Source: Betaproteobacteria bacterium (GTDB lineage: Bacteria > Pseudomonadota > Gammaproteobacteria > Burkholderiales > Burkholderiaceae_C). From it: a DNA stretch of 49,026 nt. The position numbers and the translations under genes were made by a program. Each line of letters begins with the position of its first letter. The first letter of the stretch is position 1. The notes beneath the pieces were generated by a model. That model ran no database searches. It worked only from the letters and a program-made list of their open reading frames with translations, and was not told the DNA's origin. Of this stretch, positions 24,993 to 33,540 are shown piece by piece. Location of the stretch: contig RGQD01000003.1 of assembly GCA_010030205.1 (NCBI GenBank), forward strand, positions 1 through 49,026, read 5' to 3'.

Positions 24993-26233
24993 CGGCTGGC
25001 CGACTCCCGCCGGATCAGCCACTTGCCGCCGACATTTTCCAGAGTCAAGGTCTTGGGCGTGGTGTTGCGCAGCGCATCGGATTCATATTTCTGCGTCATG
25101 TGGACTTCGGCCAGGTTGCCCTTGAACTTGATCTTCAGGTCGGAGACCGTCACCTCTATGCGCTGCTTCGAACCGATGCGGGCCTGGCGGTCGGCTTTCC
25201 AATTGGCATGGCTTGGCGCTTTGCCTTTGAACTCTGCCGCGTATGATGCGAAGTAGGCTTCGAGGTCGCGCTTGGACCAGGCCGCCGCCCAGGCGTTGAC
25301 CGCGTTCGTGATCTCACGGGTGTCAGGTTCGGCTTTTTCGACAATCATCGCCTTGGACGATGCAGCCGCAGGTGCGACAGCTTGGGCCGCCAAAGGCTTG
25401 GCTGGGGTCGCCGCTGCCGCACCCGGTGGTGCGATCAGCAGTGCAGGCGACTTGCCGACCGATGCCGTCACGGCGACTGGTTTGGCCGCAGCTGAAGGCG
25501 CCGCGACAGGCGCTTTGGCGACCGCCGCCGACGCTGTAGCGCTGACCAATGCTGCGCTTGGCTTGACGGGGACTGCAGGCGGTGCGACGGCCGAAGGCTT
25601 GGCAGCCACCACCAACGCTGCTGATGCGACGGGTGCGACCATCGGTTTGATGGGCGAGGTCGGCGCAACCGTGATGTCGGCTACCGTCTTGAGCTTGATC
25701 GGTTCGGTGGCGCTGGTGGCGTTGGTCAGCCCGTCGACCAAAGCCAGTTTCGGCTTGGCACTCGCCACCTGTTTGTCGTAACGCAAGGCCTTGCGGTAGG
25801 CTTCAGCAGCCATGTGTGAGTACAGATCGCCCAGATTTTCATGGGCCGTCGCATAGCTGGGGTGGGTGCGGATCGCGCGCTCCAGCGCCTGCCTGGCTTC
25901 TTCAAAATCGCCGCGAGCTGCCAGCAAGACAGCGACGTTGTTGTGCGGACCAGGCAACTCAGGATGCTCGGCGGTGAGCTTGCGAAACACCACCAACGCG
26001 TCGGCAGAGCGGTTCAGGTTGGTCAGCACCACGCCTTTCTGGATCTGCATCTGGGTGTCGGCCGGCTTGCTGCCCAATTCGGTCTCGATCAGCGTCAGCG
26101 CTTGAGCCCAATTCTTTTCGGCATAGAGCTTGGTCAACTGCGCATCGATGGGTGGGGCAGCTACTGCGGCCCAGGCCCAAGTCGCCAGAAGGCAAGCCAG
26201 GAGTTTGAGTTTCGACGGGGCTTGTTTGGGCAT
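24989..26233 (-). CDS. Exported TPR protein with NTF2/Cds6-like C-terminal domain
   Basis: 414 residues. A signal peptide (KLLACLLATWAWAAVAAPP) ends near residue 27. Two to three TPR units follow to about residue 165 (QMQIQKGVVLTNLNRSADAL; PSYATAHENLGDLYSHMAAE). Residues 185-300 are a flexible linker of Ala/Pro/Val/Lys. The final 100 residues (AWAAAWSKRDLEAYFASYAA ... VGGKWLIRRESASR) are an NTF2-like/Cds6 domain like that at the end of the L,D-transpeptidase next door. The ATG at 26233 is chosen because the signal peptide follows it. The stop overlaps the transpeptidase start by 4 bases, so the two are co-expressed in the cell envelope. Confidence 0.8.
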   Translation of the reverse strand: MPKQAPSKLKLLACLLATWAWAAVAAPPIDAQLTKLYAEKNWAQALTLIETELGSKPADTQMQIQKGVVLTNLNRSADALVVFRKLTAEHPELPGPHNNVAVLLAARGDFEEARQALERAIRTHPSYATAHENLGDLYSHMAAEAYRKALRYDKQVASAKPKLALVDGLTNATSATEPIKLKTVADITVAPTSPIKPMVAPVASAALVVAAKPSAVAPPAVPVKPSAALVSATASAAVAKAPVAAPSAAAKPVAVTASVGKSPALLIAPPGAAAATPAKPLAAQAVAPAAASSKAMIVEKAEPDTREITNAVNAWAAAWSKRDLEAYFASYAAEFKGKAPSHANWKADRQARIGSKQRIEVTVSDLKIKFKGNLAEVHMTQKYESDALRNTTPKTLTLENVGGKWLIRRESASR

Positions 26234-26520
26234 GATGGCGGATGGCGGCTGAAAAAAATGTAACTGGGACCCGGGTTGCACCCGGGCGCGCTGGGAAACA
26301 CCGCCAGAAGATGGCGGTTGCCGAGACGCAGCAAAAATTGACAGAATTCTACATGCCGGTTCGCAAGAGCGCCCACGGCAACGGCTAGCGCTAGGATCGC
26401 CTGCGCAGGCAGCGCACTGCAACACTGGCGAATGGCTTGCGCTTTGGGGCCTCGCTGCCTTTGCTGTGCGATGGTTTGAACAGCACTCGATGATCCACAT
26501 CGCTACGTATACTGGTTTAT
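26234..26520. other. Divergent intergenic region
   Basis: 287 bases between the minus-strand TPR gene and the plus-strand FliK-like gene. It contains the palindromic hairpin CCCGGG-TTGCA-CCCGGG (26271-26287 region) and AT-rich patches at 26325-26352 and 26500-26523. TATACT at 26508-26513 is too close to the ATG at 26521 to serve an ordinary leader, so either that message is nearly leaderless or its start lies further in. No gene seen. Confidence 0.4.
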
Positions 26521-27555
26521 ATGTTTCCAGTCGTGTCTCCAGGCGGTATCGACCCGGGTCTCGCGCGCAGGCTTGAGTCCGCCGATGTCAGCGCGCCAGT
26601 GGGTGTACAACCCGTGACGCTCGACCCGCATGCACCGCGAGCGATGTCGCTGCCGGTGGCCGCCATGCAAGCTCAAGGGGTGCGGGTCCAGGCCGAGCCC
26701 CTGGCGCCGCCCGACCCCAAAGGCGCGCGACGCCAACTGGCCGAAGATCAGCTGGTCGCAGCTGCTGGCGCGAACGTCAACCGGGCGGCCATGGTGGCGC
26801 CGCAGTTGTTGCTGTTGCTGCAAAGCCTGCAGCAACTCGGCCTGGTCGAAGGCGATCCGGCGTCTGCAGCCATGGTGGCTTGGCCCGCCGCCGATCAGCC
26901 GGTCGCTGAAACGCCAGACCAAGCCTTGCAGACGCTGCGCGACACCCTGGGTCGGTCGCCGCTGTTTGCGGCCAATCCACGCACGCCAGCAGCCTTGGCT
27001 GCCGCACCTTGGCGCGCCGCTGGCCACGCTGCGCCGGAGGTGGCCTCGCAGCCGCCAGACACGCCTGACACGCCAGACTCGCCGTCGGCCACTCTTGCTG
27101 AATTGCTTGCGCCGCCAGCCGCTGCGTTTGCGGATTTGGCCTCGACGATGGCGTTGGACGGACCGGGTGTTGACACCACCCAGCAGGCTTTGCAGCTGCT
27201 GCTGCACGGCCAGCTGCAGTGGTCTGGTGAATTGACGCCGGGCGTCAAAGCCAGGCTGCGGCGAGAGGATGCCTGGCAGGAAGATCCGCAACGCCCGGGC
27301 CGTTTGTTGCAGGGCAGCGCGCTGCGGGTCGAACTCGACCTGCCGGCCACCGGGCCGCTGGTGGTGTTGGCGCAGCAGGTGGGTGATCAGCTCAGCGTGC
27401 GGGTCATGCCGGGGCCGGGTCAGGCGCTGCGCTTCGAGGCCGACCTCGCCGACTTGCGCGCAGCCCTTGTGCCGCTGAGTGACACGCCGGTCGATCTGGC
27501 GCTGCACTCACCGGGCCTGGGTGAGCCCTCGGGTGCTGTTGAGGACGGGTCATGA
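26521..27555 (+). CDS. FliK-like protein paired with fhlB
   Basis: 344 residues rich in Ala, Pro and Gln, with low complexity between about 150 and 210. The C-terminal 120 residues (ALQLLLHGQLQWSGELTPGV; SALRVELDLPATGPLVVLAQ) resemble the FliK hook-length-control C-terminal domain. A full flagellar FliK is encoded at 37186, so this is a second, shorter paralogue. In Burkholderiales a FliK-like gene directly before fhlB is a common pair, probably tied to flagellar export switching. The ATG at 26521 has no good ribosome-binding site; ATG 26644 is an alternative start. fhlB begins 10 bases after the stop. Confidence 0.55.
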   Translation: MFPVVSPGGIDPGLARRLESADVSAPVGVQPVTLDPHAPRAMSLPVAAMQAQGVRVQAEPLAPPDPKGARRQLAEDQLVAAAGANVNRAAMVAPQLLLLLQSLQQLGLVEGDPASAAMVAWPAADQPVAETPDQALQTLRDTLGRSPLFAANPRTPAALAAAPWRAAGHAAPEVASQPPDTPDTPDSPSATLAELLAPPAAAFADLASTMALDGPGVDTTQQALQLLLHGQLQWSGELTPGVKARLRREDAWQEDPQRPGRLLQGSALRVELDLPATGPLVVLAQQVGDQLSVRVMPGPGQALRFEADLADLRAALVPLSDTPVDLALHSPGLGEPSGAVEDGS

Positions 27556-27565
27556 GGGTCGAGCG

Positions 27566-27862
27566 ATGAACCCGTCAAACGCCAATCAGGCGGTGGCTTT
27601 GCGCTACGAAGCCAATGCGATGGCGCCCCGCATCGTCGCCAAGGGTGAGGGTTTCACGGCCCAGGCGATCGTTGCCCGTGCCGAAGCCGCTGGGGTGCCG
27701 ATCAATGAGGCGCCTGAACTGGTGCAGCTGCTGATGAAGCTCGACCTGAACCTGGTGATTCCGCCGCAACTCTACGCGGTGGTCGCGCAGGTGCTGGTGT
27801 GGGCATACAGCGTCGACGCCCGGGCGGTCAGGGGCGATCGGCCTGGCGACGTCGCACGCTGA
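27566..27862 (+). CDS. fhlB: FhlB, homologue of the FlhB C-terminal cytoplasmic domain
   Basis: 98 residues: AVALRYEANAMAPRIVAKGE, then INEAPELVQLLMKLDLNLVI and PPQLYAVVAQVLVWAY. This matches the cytoplasmic export-switch domain of FlhB without its membrane part and without the NPTH autocleavage site, which defines the FhlB/FlhX family. FhlB-like proteins can partly replace the FlhB C-terminus after cleavage and influence the export switch. flhB itself is not in the window. The last 35 bases overlap, tail to tail, the end of the PilZ gene on the other strand. Confidence 0.85.
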   Translation: MNPSNANQAVALRYEANAMAPRIVAKGEGFTAQAIVARAEAAGVPINEAPELVQLLMKLDLNLVIPPQLYAVVAQVLVWAYSVDARAVRGDRPGDVAR

Positions 27863-28637
27863 CCTCGGTGTTGCACTGCGGTTTGGTGGTCTGGTTGTCA
27901 AGTCGCTCGATGCGTTCAAGCCGTCCGGCGGCCTCGAAGCGGTAGGTGGCGAGTTGCAGGCTGCTGACCACTTCGCGCGGTGGGTCCAGCAGTGCCGCGC
28001 CGACGCGCCAGTGGCCGGCGTTCTTGCGGGCTTGCACGCTTCGAACGCGCAGATGGAAGTGTGGCGAACGGTAATTTCCGCCGCTGAGCTGGCAGGCCGG
28101 CAGGATCTCATCGACATCGCAGGGCCAGCGGTCTGACTGCAGGTCAAAGGCCAGCCCGCCGATGCCGAGGTCCAGCAACTCTGCGCGCCAAGTGCCGACG
28201 CCACCGGGTGCGGGCGCGAGCAATGACATCGATGGTTTCTCGGGTGGTGCGATCCGGAACAGCTCTCGACGAGGCAGTTGCCAGGCCGCTGGCAGGGCTT
28301 CACAGCGCAGCGTGGCGCCCTCGCGGCCTGCGGTCTCACGCAGGCCGATGAGCTCCAAGCGCAGCAGGTGGTGGCCTAGCGCGAAGACTGCCAGCGCAGA
28401 GCTTGCATTGGGTGCGGGGTGCGCGTTCGGGGCATGCAGCCACAGGTCGTCTGGCCCGAGCTCGATCAGGCGACAGGGTTGCGCCAAGCCCGAGTGCTGT
28501 GTGCCGGGCATCAAGCTGCCCTCAATGGCCTGCTCGACCAGCGCTTGCAGCGTCTGGCGGGTGGCTTGTGGGGTGATCCGGAAGGGTGCCAGGGCCCGGG
28601 TCTGGAGGAGGGCGGTAAGCTGAGAGCTGTCTAGCAT
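27828..28637 (-). CDS. PilZ-domain (YcgR-like) flagellar brake candidate
   Basis: 269 residues with the two-domain YcgR layout. The N-terminal YcgR-like barrel occupies about 1-125. The PilZ domain starts with RRELFRI near 127 (the RxxxR c-di-GMP-binding motif) followed by ELLDLGIGGLAF near 155, which stands for D/NxSxxG with Gly in place of Ser. YcgR binds c-di-GMP and slows the motor through FliG and MotA. It lies 99 bases downstream of fliE on the same strand and may be the last gene of the flgS-flgR-fliE unit. Its 3' end overlaps fhlB by 35 bases. The substitution in the second motif could change c-di-GMP affinity. Confidence 0.75.
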   Translation of the reverse strand: MLDSSQLTALLQTRALAPFRITPQATRQTLQALVEQAIEGSLMPGTQHSGLAQPCRLIELGPDDLWLHAPNAHPAPNASSALAVFALGHHLLRLELIGLRETAGREGATLRCEALPAAWQLPRRELFRIAPPEKPSMSLLAPAPGGVGTWRAELLDLGIGGLAFDLQSDRWPCDVDEILPACQLSGGNYRSPHFHLRVRSVQARKNAGHWRVGAALLDPPREVVSSLQLATYRFEAAGRLERIERLDNQTTKPQCNTEVSVRRRQADRP

Positions 28638-28736
28638 TCGAGAAGCTTAGGCGCTGCCCGAATGGCCACCAACACCGCATCTGAGGGGGTGGGACGGATA
28701 GCGGTGACTTCTGCCCGCTTCAGCCTGCGACCAAAT

Positions 28737-29060
28737 TCACACCGACAGGCTGCTGATTTCTCGGTAGGCCTCGACCAGCTTGTTGCGCACCGCCACCATG
28801 CCTTGGAACGACAGGCTGGCTTGCTGCATAGAGATCATCACCTGCTCGATCGAGACGCTGCGGTCGCCGAGCTGGAATGCCTGGGCCTGGGCTTGGGCAC
28901 TGTTTTGCGCCGCGTTGACCTCGCGCACCGCGTCGCGCAGCATCGTCGAGAAATCAACGCCATCGGCGTTGACGCTGACGGCCGGGGTCTTCTCGCCGCG
29001 CGACGCGCTTTGCAGCGCTTCCATGCGGGCCAGGATTGAATCGACGCTTTGCAGATTCAT
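28737..29060 (-). CDS. fliE: Flagellar hook-basal body protein FliE
   Basis: 107 residues ending VMISMQQASLSFQGMVAVRN and KLVEAYREISSLSV, the conserved FliE C-terminus. FliE joins the MS-ring to the proximal rod and is among the first export substrates. Its ATG overlaps the flgR stop by 4 bases, so it is coupled to the regulator genes and transcribed away from fliF, unlike the common fliE-fliF order. Confidence 0.93.
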   Translation of the reverse strand: MNLQSVDSILARMEALQSASRGEKTPAVSVNADGVDFSTMLRDAVREVNAAQNSAQAQAQAFQLGDRSVSIEQVMISMQQASLSFQGMVAVRNKLVEAYREISSLSV

Positions 29061-30478
29061 GGGTTTGTGCTCAGATGTTCGGATTGCATGGAGTCGGCGC
29101 AGACCGGCGTGCCATCGAGTTCGCGGTAAGCCTTGAGTTTATAGCGAAGTGCGCGCTCCGAGATGCCCAGGATCGCAATCGCTGCTCGGCGGTTGCCTTG
29201 GACTTGCTCGAGAACGCCCAGGATGTGTTCACGCTCGACATCGCGAACATTGCGCGGTCTTGGCGGTTCGGCCGCGGTTGACAGCACCGGTTGCACCACC
29301 ACCACCGGCGCCGGCAGCGGCTCGGGTGCCGGTGCCTCGATCGCTGCGCAGGCTTCGGGCAGCTCGAGGTGGCGCGCCTCGATCAGGCCGGAGTCGGTCA
29401 GCAGCAAGCCGCGCTGGATGGTGTTTTCGAGCTCGCGCACATTGCCCGGCCAGCGGTGGCGAAGCAGTGCGGCCTCGGCGGCCGGTGAGAGCTGCGCGTC
29501 GGCCATGCCGAAGCTGCGTCCATAACGTTGCACGAAGTTGTGCGCCAGCGGCACGATGTCGCCTGGCCGGTCGCGCAGCGGCGGCAGCAGCACCGGGAAC
29601 ACCGCGAGGCGGTAGTAAAGGTCTTCGCGGAAGCGGCCACTTGCCACGTCGCGCGCGAGGTCGCGGTTGGTGGCGGCAATGATGCGGATGTCCACAGCGA
29701 TCGAGCTCTGGCCGCCCAGTCGCTCCAGGCTGCGTTCTTGCAGCACGCGCAGCAGCTTGACCTGCGTCTCAATCGGCAGTTCACCGATCTCATCGAGGAA
29801 CAGCGTGCCGCCCTGGGCTTGCTCGAACTTGCCGGCTTGTTGCCGACTGGCGCCGGTGAACGAGCCCTTTTCGTGGCCGAACAGTGTGGCTTCGAGCAAT
29901 GAGTCGGGGATCGCCGCGCAGTTGATCGCGATGAAAGGCGCTCGTGCGCGCGACGAAGCGAGGTGGATGTGACGCGCCATCACTTCCTTGCCGACGCCGG
30001 ACTCGCCGGTCAGCAGCACACTGGCGTCGACCCGCGCGGCACGCTCGGCTCGGGCGACCAAGGTGCGCATCAGCGGATCGTTGGCCAGCAGGCCGCTGGC
30101 CGCGGCCTCGCTTCGAACCTGAGGCGCGTGGCGCCGAACCACGTCGACCAACTGCTCGGCGCCAAAGGGCTTGAGCAGCAGATCGCGTGCCCCGGCCTTG
30201 AGAGCGGCAATGGCCAGCATCGCATCGGCATGCGCTGTCATCAGCACCACCGGTGTATGGCTGCTGTGTTCGCGCAAGCGCTGCAGCAGGGCCAGGCCGT
30301 CCATGCCTGGCAGCCGGATGTCCGAGACCACCAGGTCGACACTGCGCAACTGCAATGCGGCCAGTCCGGCTTCGGCGGAGTCGACCGCGGTGACGTCCCA
30401 TTTGGCGCGTCTGAGGGTCGACTCTAGTGCGTCGCGCAAGTCGTGGTCGTCTTCGACCAGCAGCAAGTGGGTGCTCAT
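29057..30478 (-). CDS. flgR: Sigma-54-dependent flagellar response regulator (FlgR/FleR-like)
   Basis: 473 residues with NtrC layout. The receiver domain ([12 protein letters not shown] at the start, phospho-acceptor in [12 protein letters not shown]) covers about 1-120. The AAA+ domain has Walker A GESGVGKE near 165 and the sigma-54-contact loop GSFTGA near 210 (GAFTGA in most relatives). A Fis-type helix-turn-helix is at 430-455 ([20 protein letters not shown]). It activates RpoN-dependent flagellar promoters after phosphorylation by the adjacent kinase. The site at 45505 upstream of flgB is a likely target. The ATG at 30478 lies 8 bases after the kinase stop; the stop overlaps fliE. FlrC/FleR are equivalent names in other genera. 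Confidence 0.88.
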   Translation of the reverse strand: MSTHLLLVEDDHDLRDALESTLRRAKWDVTAVDSAEAGLAALQLRSVDLVVSDIRLPGMDGLALLQRLREHSSHTPVVLMTAHADAMLAIAALKAGARDLLLKPFGAEQLVDVVRRHAPQVRSEAAASGLLANDPLMRTLVARAERAARVDASVLLTGESGVGKEVMARHIHLASSRARAPFIAINCAAIPDSLLEATLFGHEKGSFTGASRQQAGKFEQAQGGTLFLDEIGELPIETQVKLLRVLQERSLERLGGQSSIAVDIRIIAATNRDLARDVASGRFREDLYYRLAVFPVLLPPLRDRPGDIVPLAHNFVQRYGRSFGMADAQLSPAAEAALLRHRWPGNVRELENTIQRGLLLTDSGLIEARHLELPEACAAIEAPAPEPLPAPVVVVQPVLSTAAEPPRPRNVRDVEREHILGVLEQVQGNRRAAIAILGISERALRYKLKAYRELDGTPVCADSMQSEHLSTNP

Positions 30479-30486
30479 GGCAGGGC

Positions 30487-31662
30487 TCAAACCTGGGGTA
30501 GCGCAGGTAGCGCCAGTGTGAAACAGACGCCGCTGGGCTGGCAGGGCGTGAACGACAACTCACCGCGGTGGGCTTGCGCTGCGGCACGCGCGATCGCCAG
30601 CCCCAGGCCAGTGCCGGTGGGCCGGCCGGTGGCGAAGGGCTCGAACAGCCGCGCTGCCATCTCTGGCGCAATGCCCGGGCCTTCGTCGCTGACCGAGATC
30701 GCCACCCGGTGGCCTTGGCTGATGCAGGCCACCGACACGCGGCTGCCGATGGGCGCATGCTGCAGCGCGTTCTCCAGCAAAGCCAGCACGGCCGACCCTA
30801 TCTGCAGGCGGTCGACTGCAATCTCGCAATCGGGAGCCTGCCATTGCAGCACCAACTCGATCGAGCGTCTGGCAAACAGTGGCGCGACCACCTCGATCTG
30901 GCTGCGCACCAGCGGCTCTATCGCACTGAGCTCGCGCTCGCGGGCATTGGTTTTGACGAAGCCGAGCATGCGGGTGATCAGCGCGTCGAGTTGGCTGAGT
31001 TGGGCGCTGAGGCGGCTCGCCATCTGCCGCCTGTCTGGTTCGTCGAGTTCAGGCTCTGCCAGCTGGCTGGCATAGAGCGTTGCGGTGCACAGCGGCGTCC
31101 TCAGTTGGTGGGCCAATTCGGCAGTCATCCGACCCATCGCTGCAAGCCGCTCCTGGCGCTCAGCGCGCTCGCGGTCACGCAAGGACTCGGTGATGTCTTC
31201 TAGCCTCAGCAACTGAGTGCCGCTGTCGGACTGGGTCAGCACCGACAGCGCCACCACCGACGCGTCGTGACCACGGTCGGTGGCAAATTCATTGCCAGCG
31301 CCGCGCCGGATCCACTGGGCTGGCAGCGACCAGACCGAGCCTTCGGTGAGGCCTGGCAGCAAGCGCGCAGCGGCCGGGTTGAAGGCGCTGATGCGCCCGG
31401 CTTCGATCGACACCAGGCCAAACGGTGCCGAGGCGAACATCGAGCCCAGCTGGGCTTCCGACCGAACCCGGCGCCGCATCTCGTCGTGCAATCGGGTGTG
31501 CGTCTGCGCCAAGTCTCGGCGCAGCAGTTCGACCGATCGCCGCAGATCCTCGTCCTGCGTCGCGAGCTGGGCGGTCGAGGCTGCGAACTCGGCGAACGCA
31601 GCCTGCAAGGCGGCGGCCGAAGAGGCCGCGACGCTTGACTGGGCAGAAGTAACAAATGTCAC
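30487..31662 (-). CDS. flgS: Flagellar sensor histidine kinase (FlgS/FleS-like)
   Basis: 391 residues with no membrane segment, so it is cytoplasmic. An N-terminal coiled coil (about 20-70) is followed by a PAS-like domain (APFGLVSIEAGRISAFNPAA). The H-box MTAELAHQLRTPL is near 180, and the ATP-binding part has LLENALQHAP, SDEGPGIAPE and GTGLGLAIARAAA. Kinases of this kind respond to the state of the flagellar export apparatus or basal body and phosphorylate FlgR. The start is a GTG at 31662 with a poor ribosome-binding site; no in-frame ATG is near. It is divergent from fliF across a 95-base AT-rich gap. Confidence 0.85.
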   Translation of the reverse strand: MTFVTSAQSSVAASSAAALQAAFAEFAASTAQLATQDEDLRRSVELLRRDLAQTHTRLHDEMRRRVRSEAQLGSMFASAPFGLVSIEAGRISAFNPAAARLLPGLTEGSVWSLPAQWIRRGAGNEFATDRGHDASVVALSVLTQSDSGTQLLRLEDITESLRDRERAERQERLAAMGRMTAELAHQLRTPLCTATLYASQLAEPELDEPDRRQMASRLSAQLSQLDALITRMLGFVKTNARERELSAIEPLVRSQIEVVAPLFARRSIELVLQWQAPDCEIAVDRLQIGSAVLALLENALQHAPIGSRVSVACISQGHRVAISVSDEGPGIAPEMAARLFEPFATGRPTGTGLGLAIARAAAQAHRGELSFTPCQPSGVCFTLALPALPQV

Positions 31663-31705
31663 TGATCGGAAGGAAAAAGATTGATGTCGACTAGTTTAAG
31701 CTAAA

Positions 31706-31734
31706 TTATTGTTTACTGTTAAAACTGTTATAAA
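31706..31734 (+). promoter_or_regulatory. Putative sigma-70-type promoter of the fliF operon
   Basis: TTATTG (31706-31711) and TATAAA (31729-31734) are 17 bases apart and end 23 bases before the fliF ATG. The spacer carries a direct repeat ACTGTTA (31715-31721 and 31724-31730) that could bind a regulator. The 95-base gap also has to serve the divergent flgS. No sigma-54 or clear sigma-28 consensus is seen in it. Confidence 0.45.
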
Positions 31735-31757
31735 CGGAAGATGAGCGGAAGCATGAA

Positions 31758-33540
31758 ATGAGCGAGGCCGGCGCCGGTTTGGGCGCGCAGGACGATGGGG
31801 GCACCACCTTGAGCGTGGGCGGGCGTGCCGTGCGTGCGCCGAAAGACCCGGCCAGCCTGGGTGGCCGGCTCGAGGTGCTGACAGGGCGATTTGCTGAGCT
31901 GACCTTCTTGCAGCGGCTGATCCTGGGGGGGGCCGCAGCGATGGTGGTGGCCATCCTCGTCGTCGTTGCGATGGGCGGGCGCGTCAAGGACGACTACCGG
32001 GTGTTGTTTTCAGGCGTCGCTGAGCGCGACGGCGCGGCCATCATCGCGTCGCTGCAGCAAATGAATGTGCCCTACCGGTTCACCGAGGGCGGTGGCGCGA
32101 TCATGGTCCCTGGCCCCATGGTTCATGAGGCCAGACTCAAACTGGCTGGCCAGGGCCTGCCCAAAGCGGGCTCGGTGGGTTTCGAACTTCTGGAGAACCA
32201 GAAGCTGGGGACCAGCCAGTTCGTCGAGCAGATCAATTACCAGCGCGGCCTCGAAGGCGAACTGAGCAAGACGATCCAGTCGATCACCCAGGTCAAGATG
32301 GCGCGGGTTCATTTGGCGATTCCGAAGTCATCGGCCTTCAGCCGCGATGCGCAGCGACCGACCGCGTCGGTGGTGCTGGCGCTGCATCCCGGGCGCTTTC
32401 TCGACGAGATGCAGGTCACGGCGATGACCAATCTGGTGAGCTCATCGGTGCCACAGATGGGCCCGCAGTCGGTCACGGTGATGGACTCGGAGGGCAACCT
32501 GCTCGCCCCCAACCCGAGCCGCCTGGGCTCGCTGGGGCTTGACGCGGCCCAACTCAAGTACGTGGCCGAGGTCGAGGGTGCGACCGCCTGAAAAGAGCGC
32601 GATCCGGAGCCAGCAAAGCCTAGAGGCGACCGGTCCGATCACAACTGCCGGCGGTATCCCTGGGGCGCTGAGCAACCAGCCGCCGCAGCCCGCGCAGTCG
32701 CCGATCGAGGCCAAGCCGCCGACCCAGCAGGGTGCTTCAGGTGCGAACCCCACGCCGCCGTCGGCCCAGACCAGCAACGCCAACCGCAAGGAGTCGACCG
32801 TCAACTACGAGGTCGACCGCGCGATCCAGACCGTCAAGGGTGGACGAGGCCAGGTCAGGCGGGTCTCTGCTGCGGTGATCCTGAACTACAAGAAGGGTGC
32901 CGACAAGGCCGGCAAACCGACCTCGCTGCCTTTCGGGCCTGAAGAACTCAAGCAGATCAACCAGATGGTGCGCGACGCGATGGGTTTCAGCCAGCAGCGG
33001 GGCGATTCGGTCAGTGTGGCCAACATCCCGTTCAACGTCGAGCCAGTCGAGGAAGTGCCAGTCTGGCGCGAGGCCGGGGTGATCGAGATTTCCAAGGAGG
33101 CCATCAAGTTCGCGTTGCTGGCGGCCGTGGTGGGCATTGTTTTCTTCGCCGTGGTGCGGCCGCTGTTGTTCCCGCCGCCCGCACCGCCTGAGGACGAGAC
33201 GACTCGCCTGGACGAAGAGTTTGACGAGAAGATGAAGGCCGAGCTCTCGCAGATGACGCCGCAGGCGCGTGAGAAGCGCCGGCTCGAGATGGAGCTCGAC
33301 AAGGAGCGTCGCCGCCTCGAGGAAGAAGAAAAGCGCATGCAGGAAGACGAGGTCCGCACGCGCGCCGAGGAAGAAAAGCGGCGTACCGAGGACGAGCGCA
33401 AGCGCCTGGACGAGGACAAGCAGCGCGAGTACGAGGAACTGATCGCCTATGCCAAGGATTACGTCACCAAGGATGCGCGCGTGGTCGCACAAGTCTTCAA
33501 GGACTGGCTGAGCCAGACCAACGACAAGCCCAAGTCATGA
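31758..33540 (+). pseudogene. fliF: Flagellar MS-ring protein FliF, broken by internal deletion and frameshift
   Basis: The first frame (31758-32591, 277 residues) holds the N-terminus, first membrane segment (about 53-72) and ring-building domain, up to AAQLKYVAEVEG, and then stops at TGA 32589. The remainder is in another frame, from PEKSAIRSQQSLEATGP near 32587 through IPGALSNQPPQPA to the second membrane segment and the FliG-binding C-terminus (VVAQVFKDWLSQ), ending at 33540. Between YVAEVEG and PEKSAIRSQQ, FliF proteins normally have about 40 more residues (the YxxRIxxILxPIVG...NVxAQVTA region); these are absent. So roughly 120 bases are missing and the frame is shifted. Everything else looks well conserved, so the lesion is recent or an assembly error. 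The stop overlaps the fliG start. Confidence 0.88.

Noticed and set aside
31672-31698. Tiny plus-strand frame after GGAAGG in the flgS/fliF gap
   Set aside because: The ATG there gives only a six-residue peptide before TAA; more likely chance than a leader gene.
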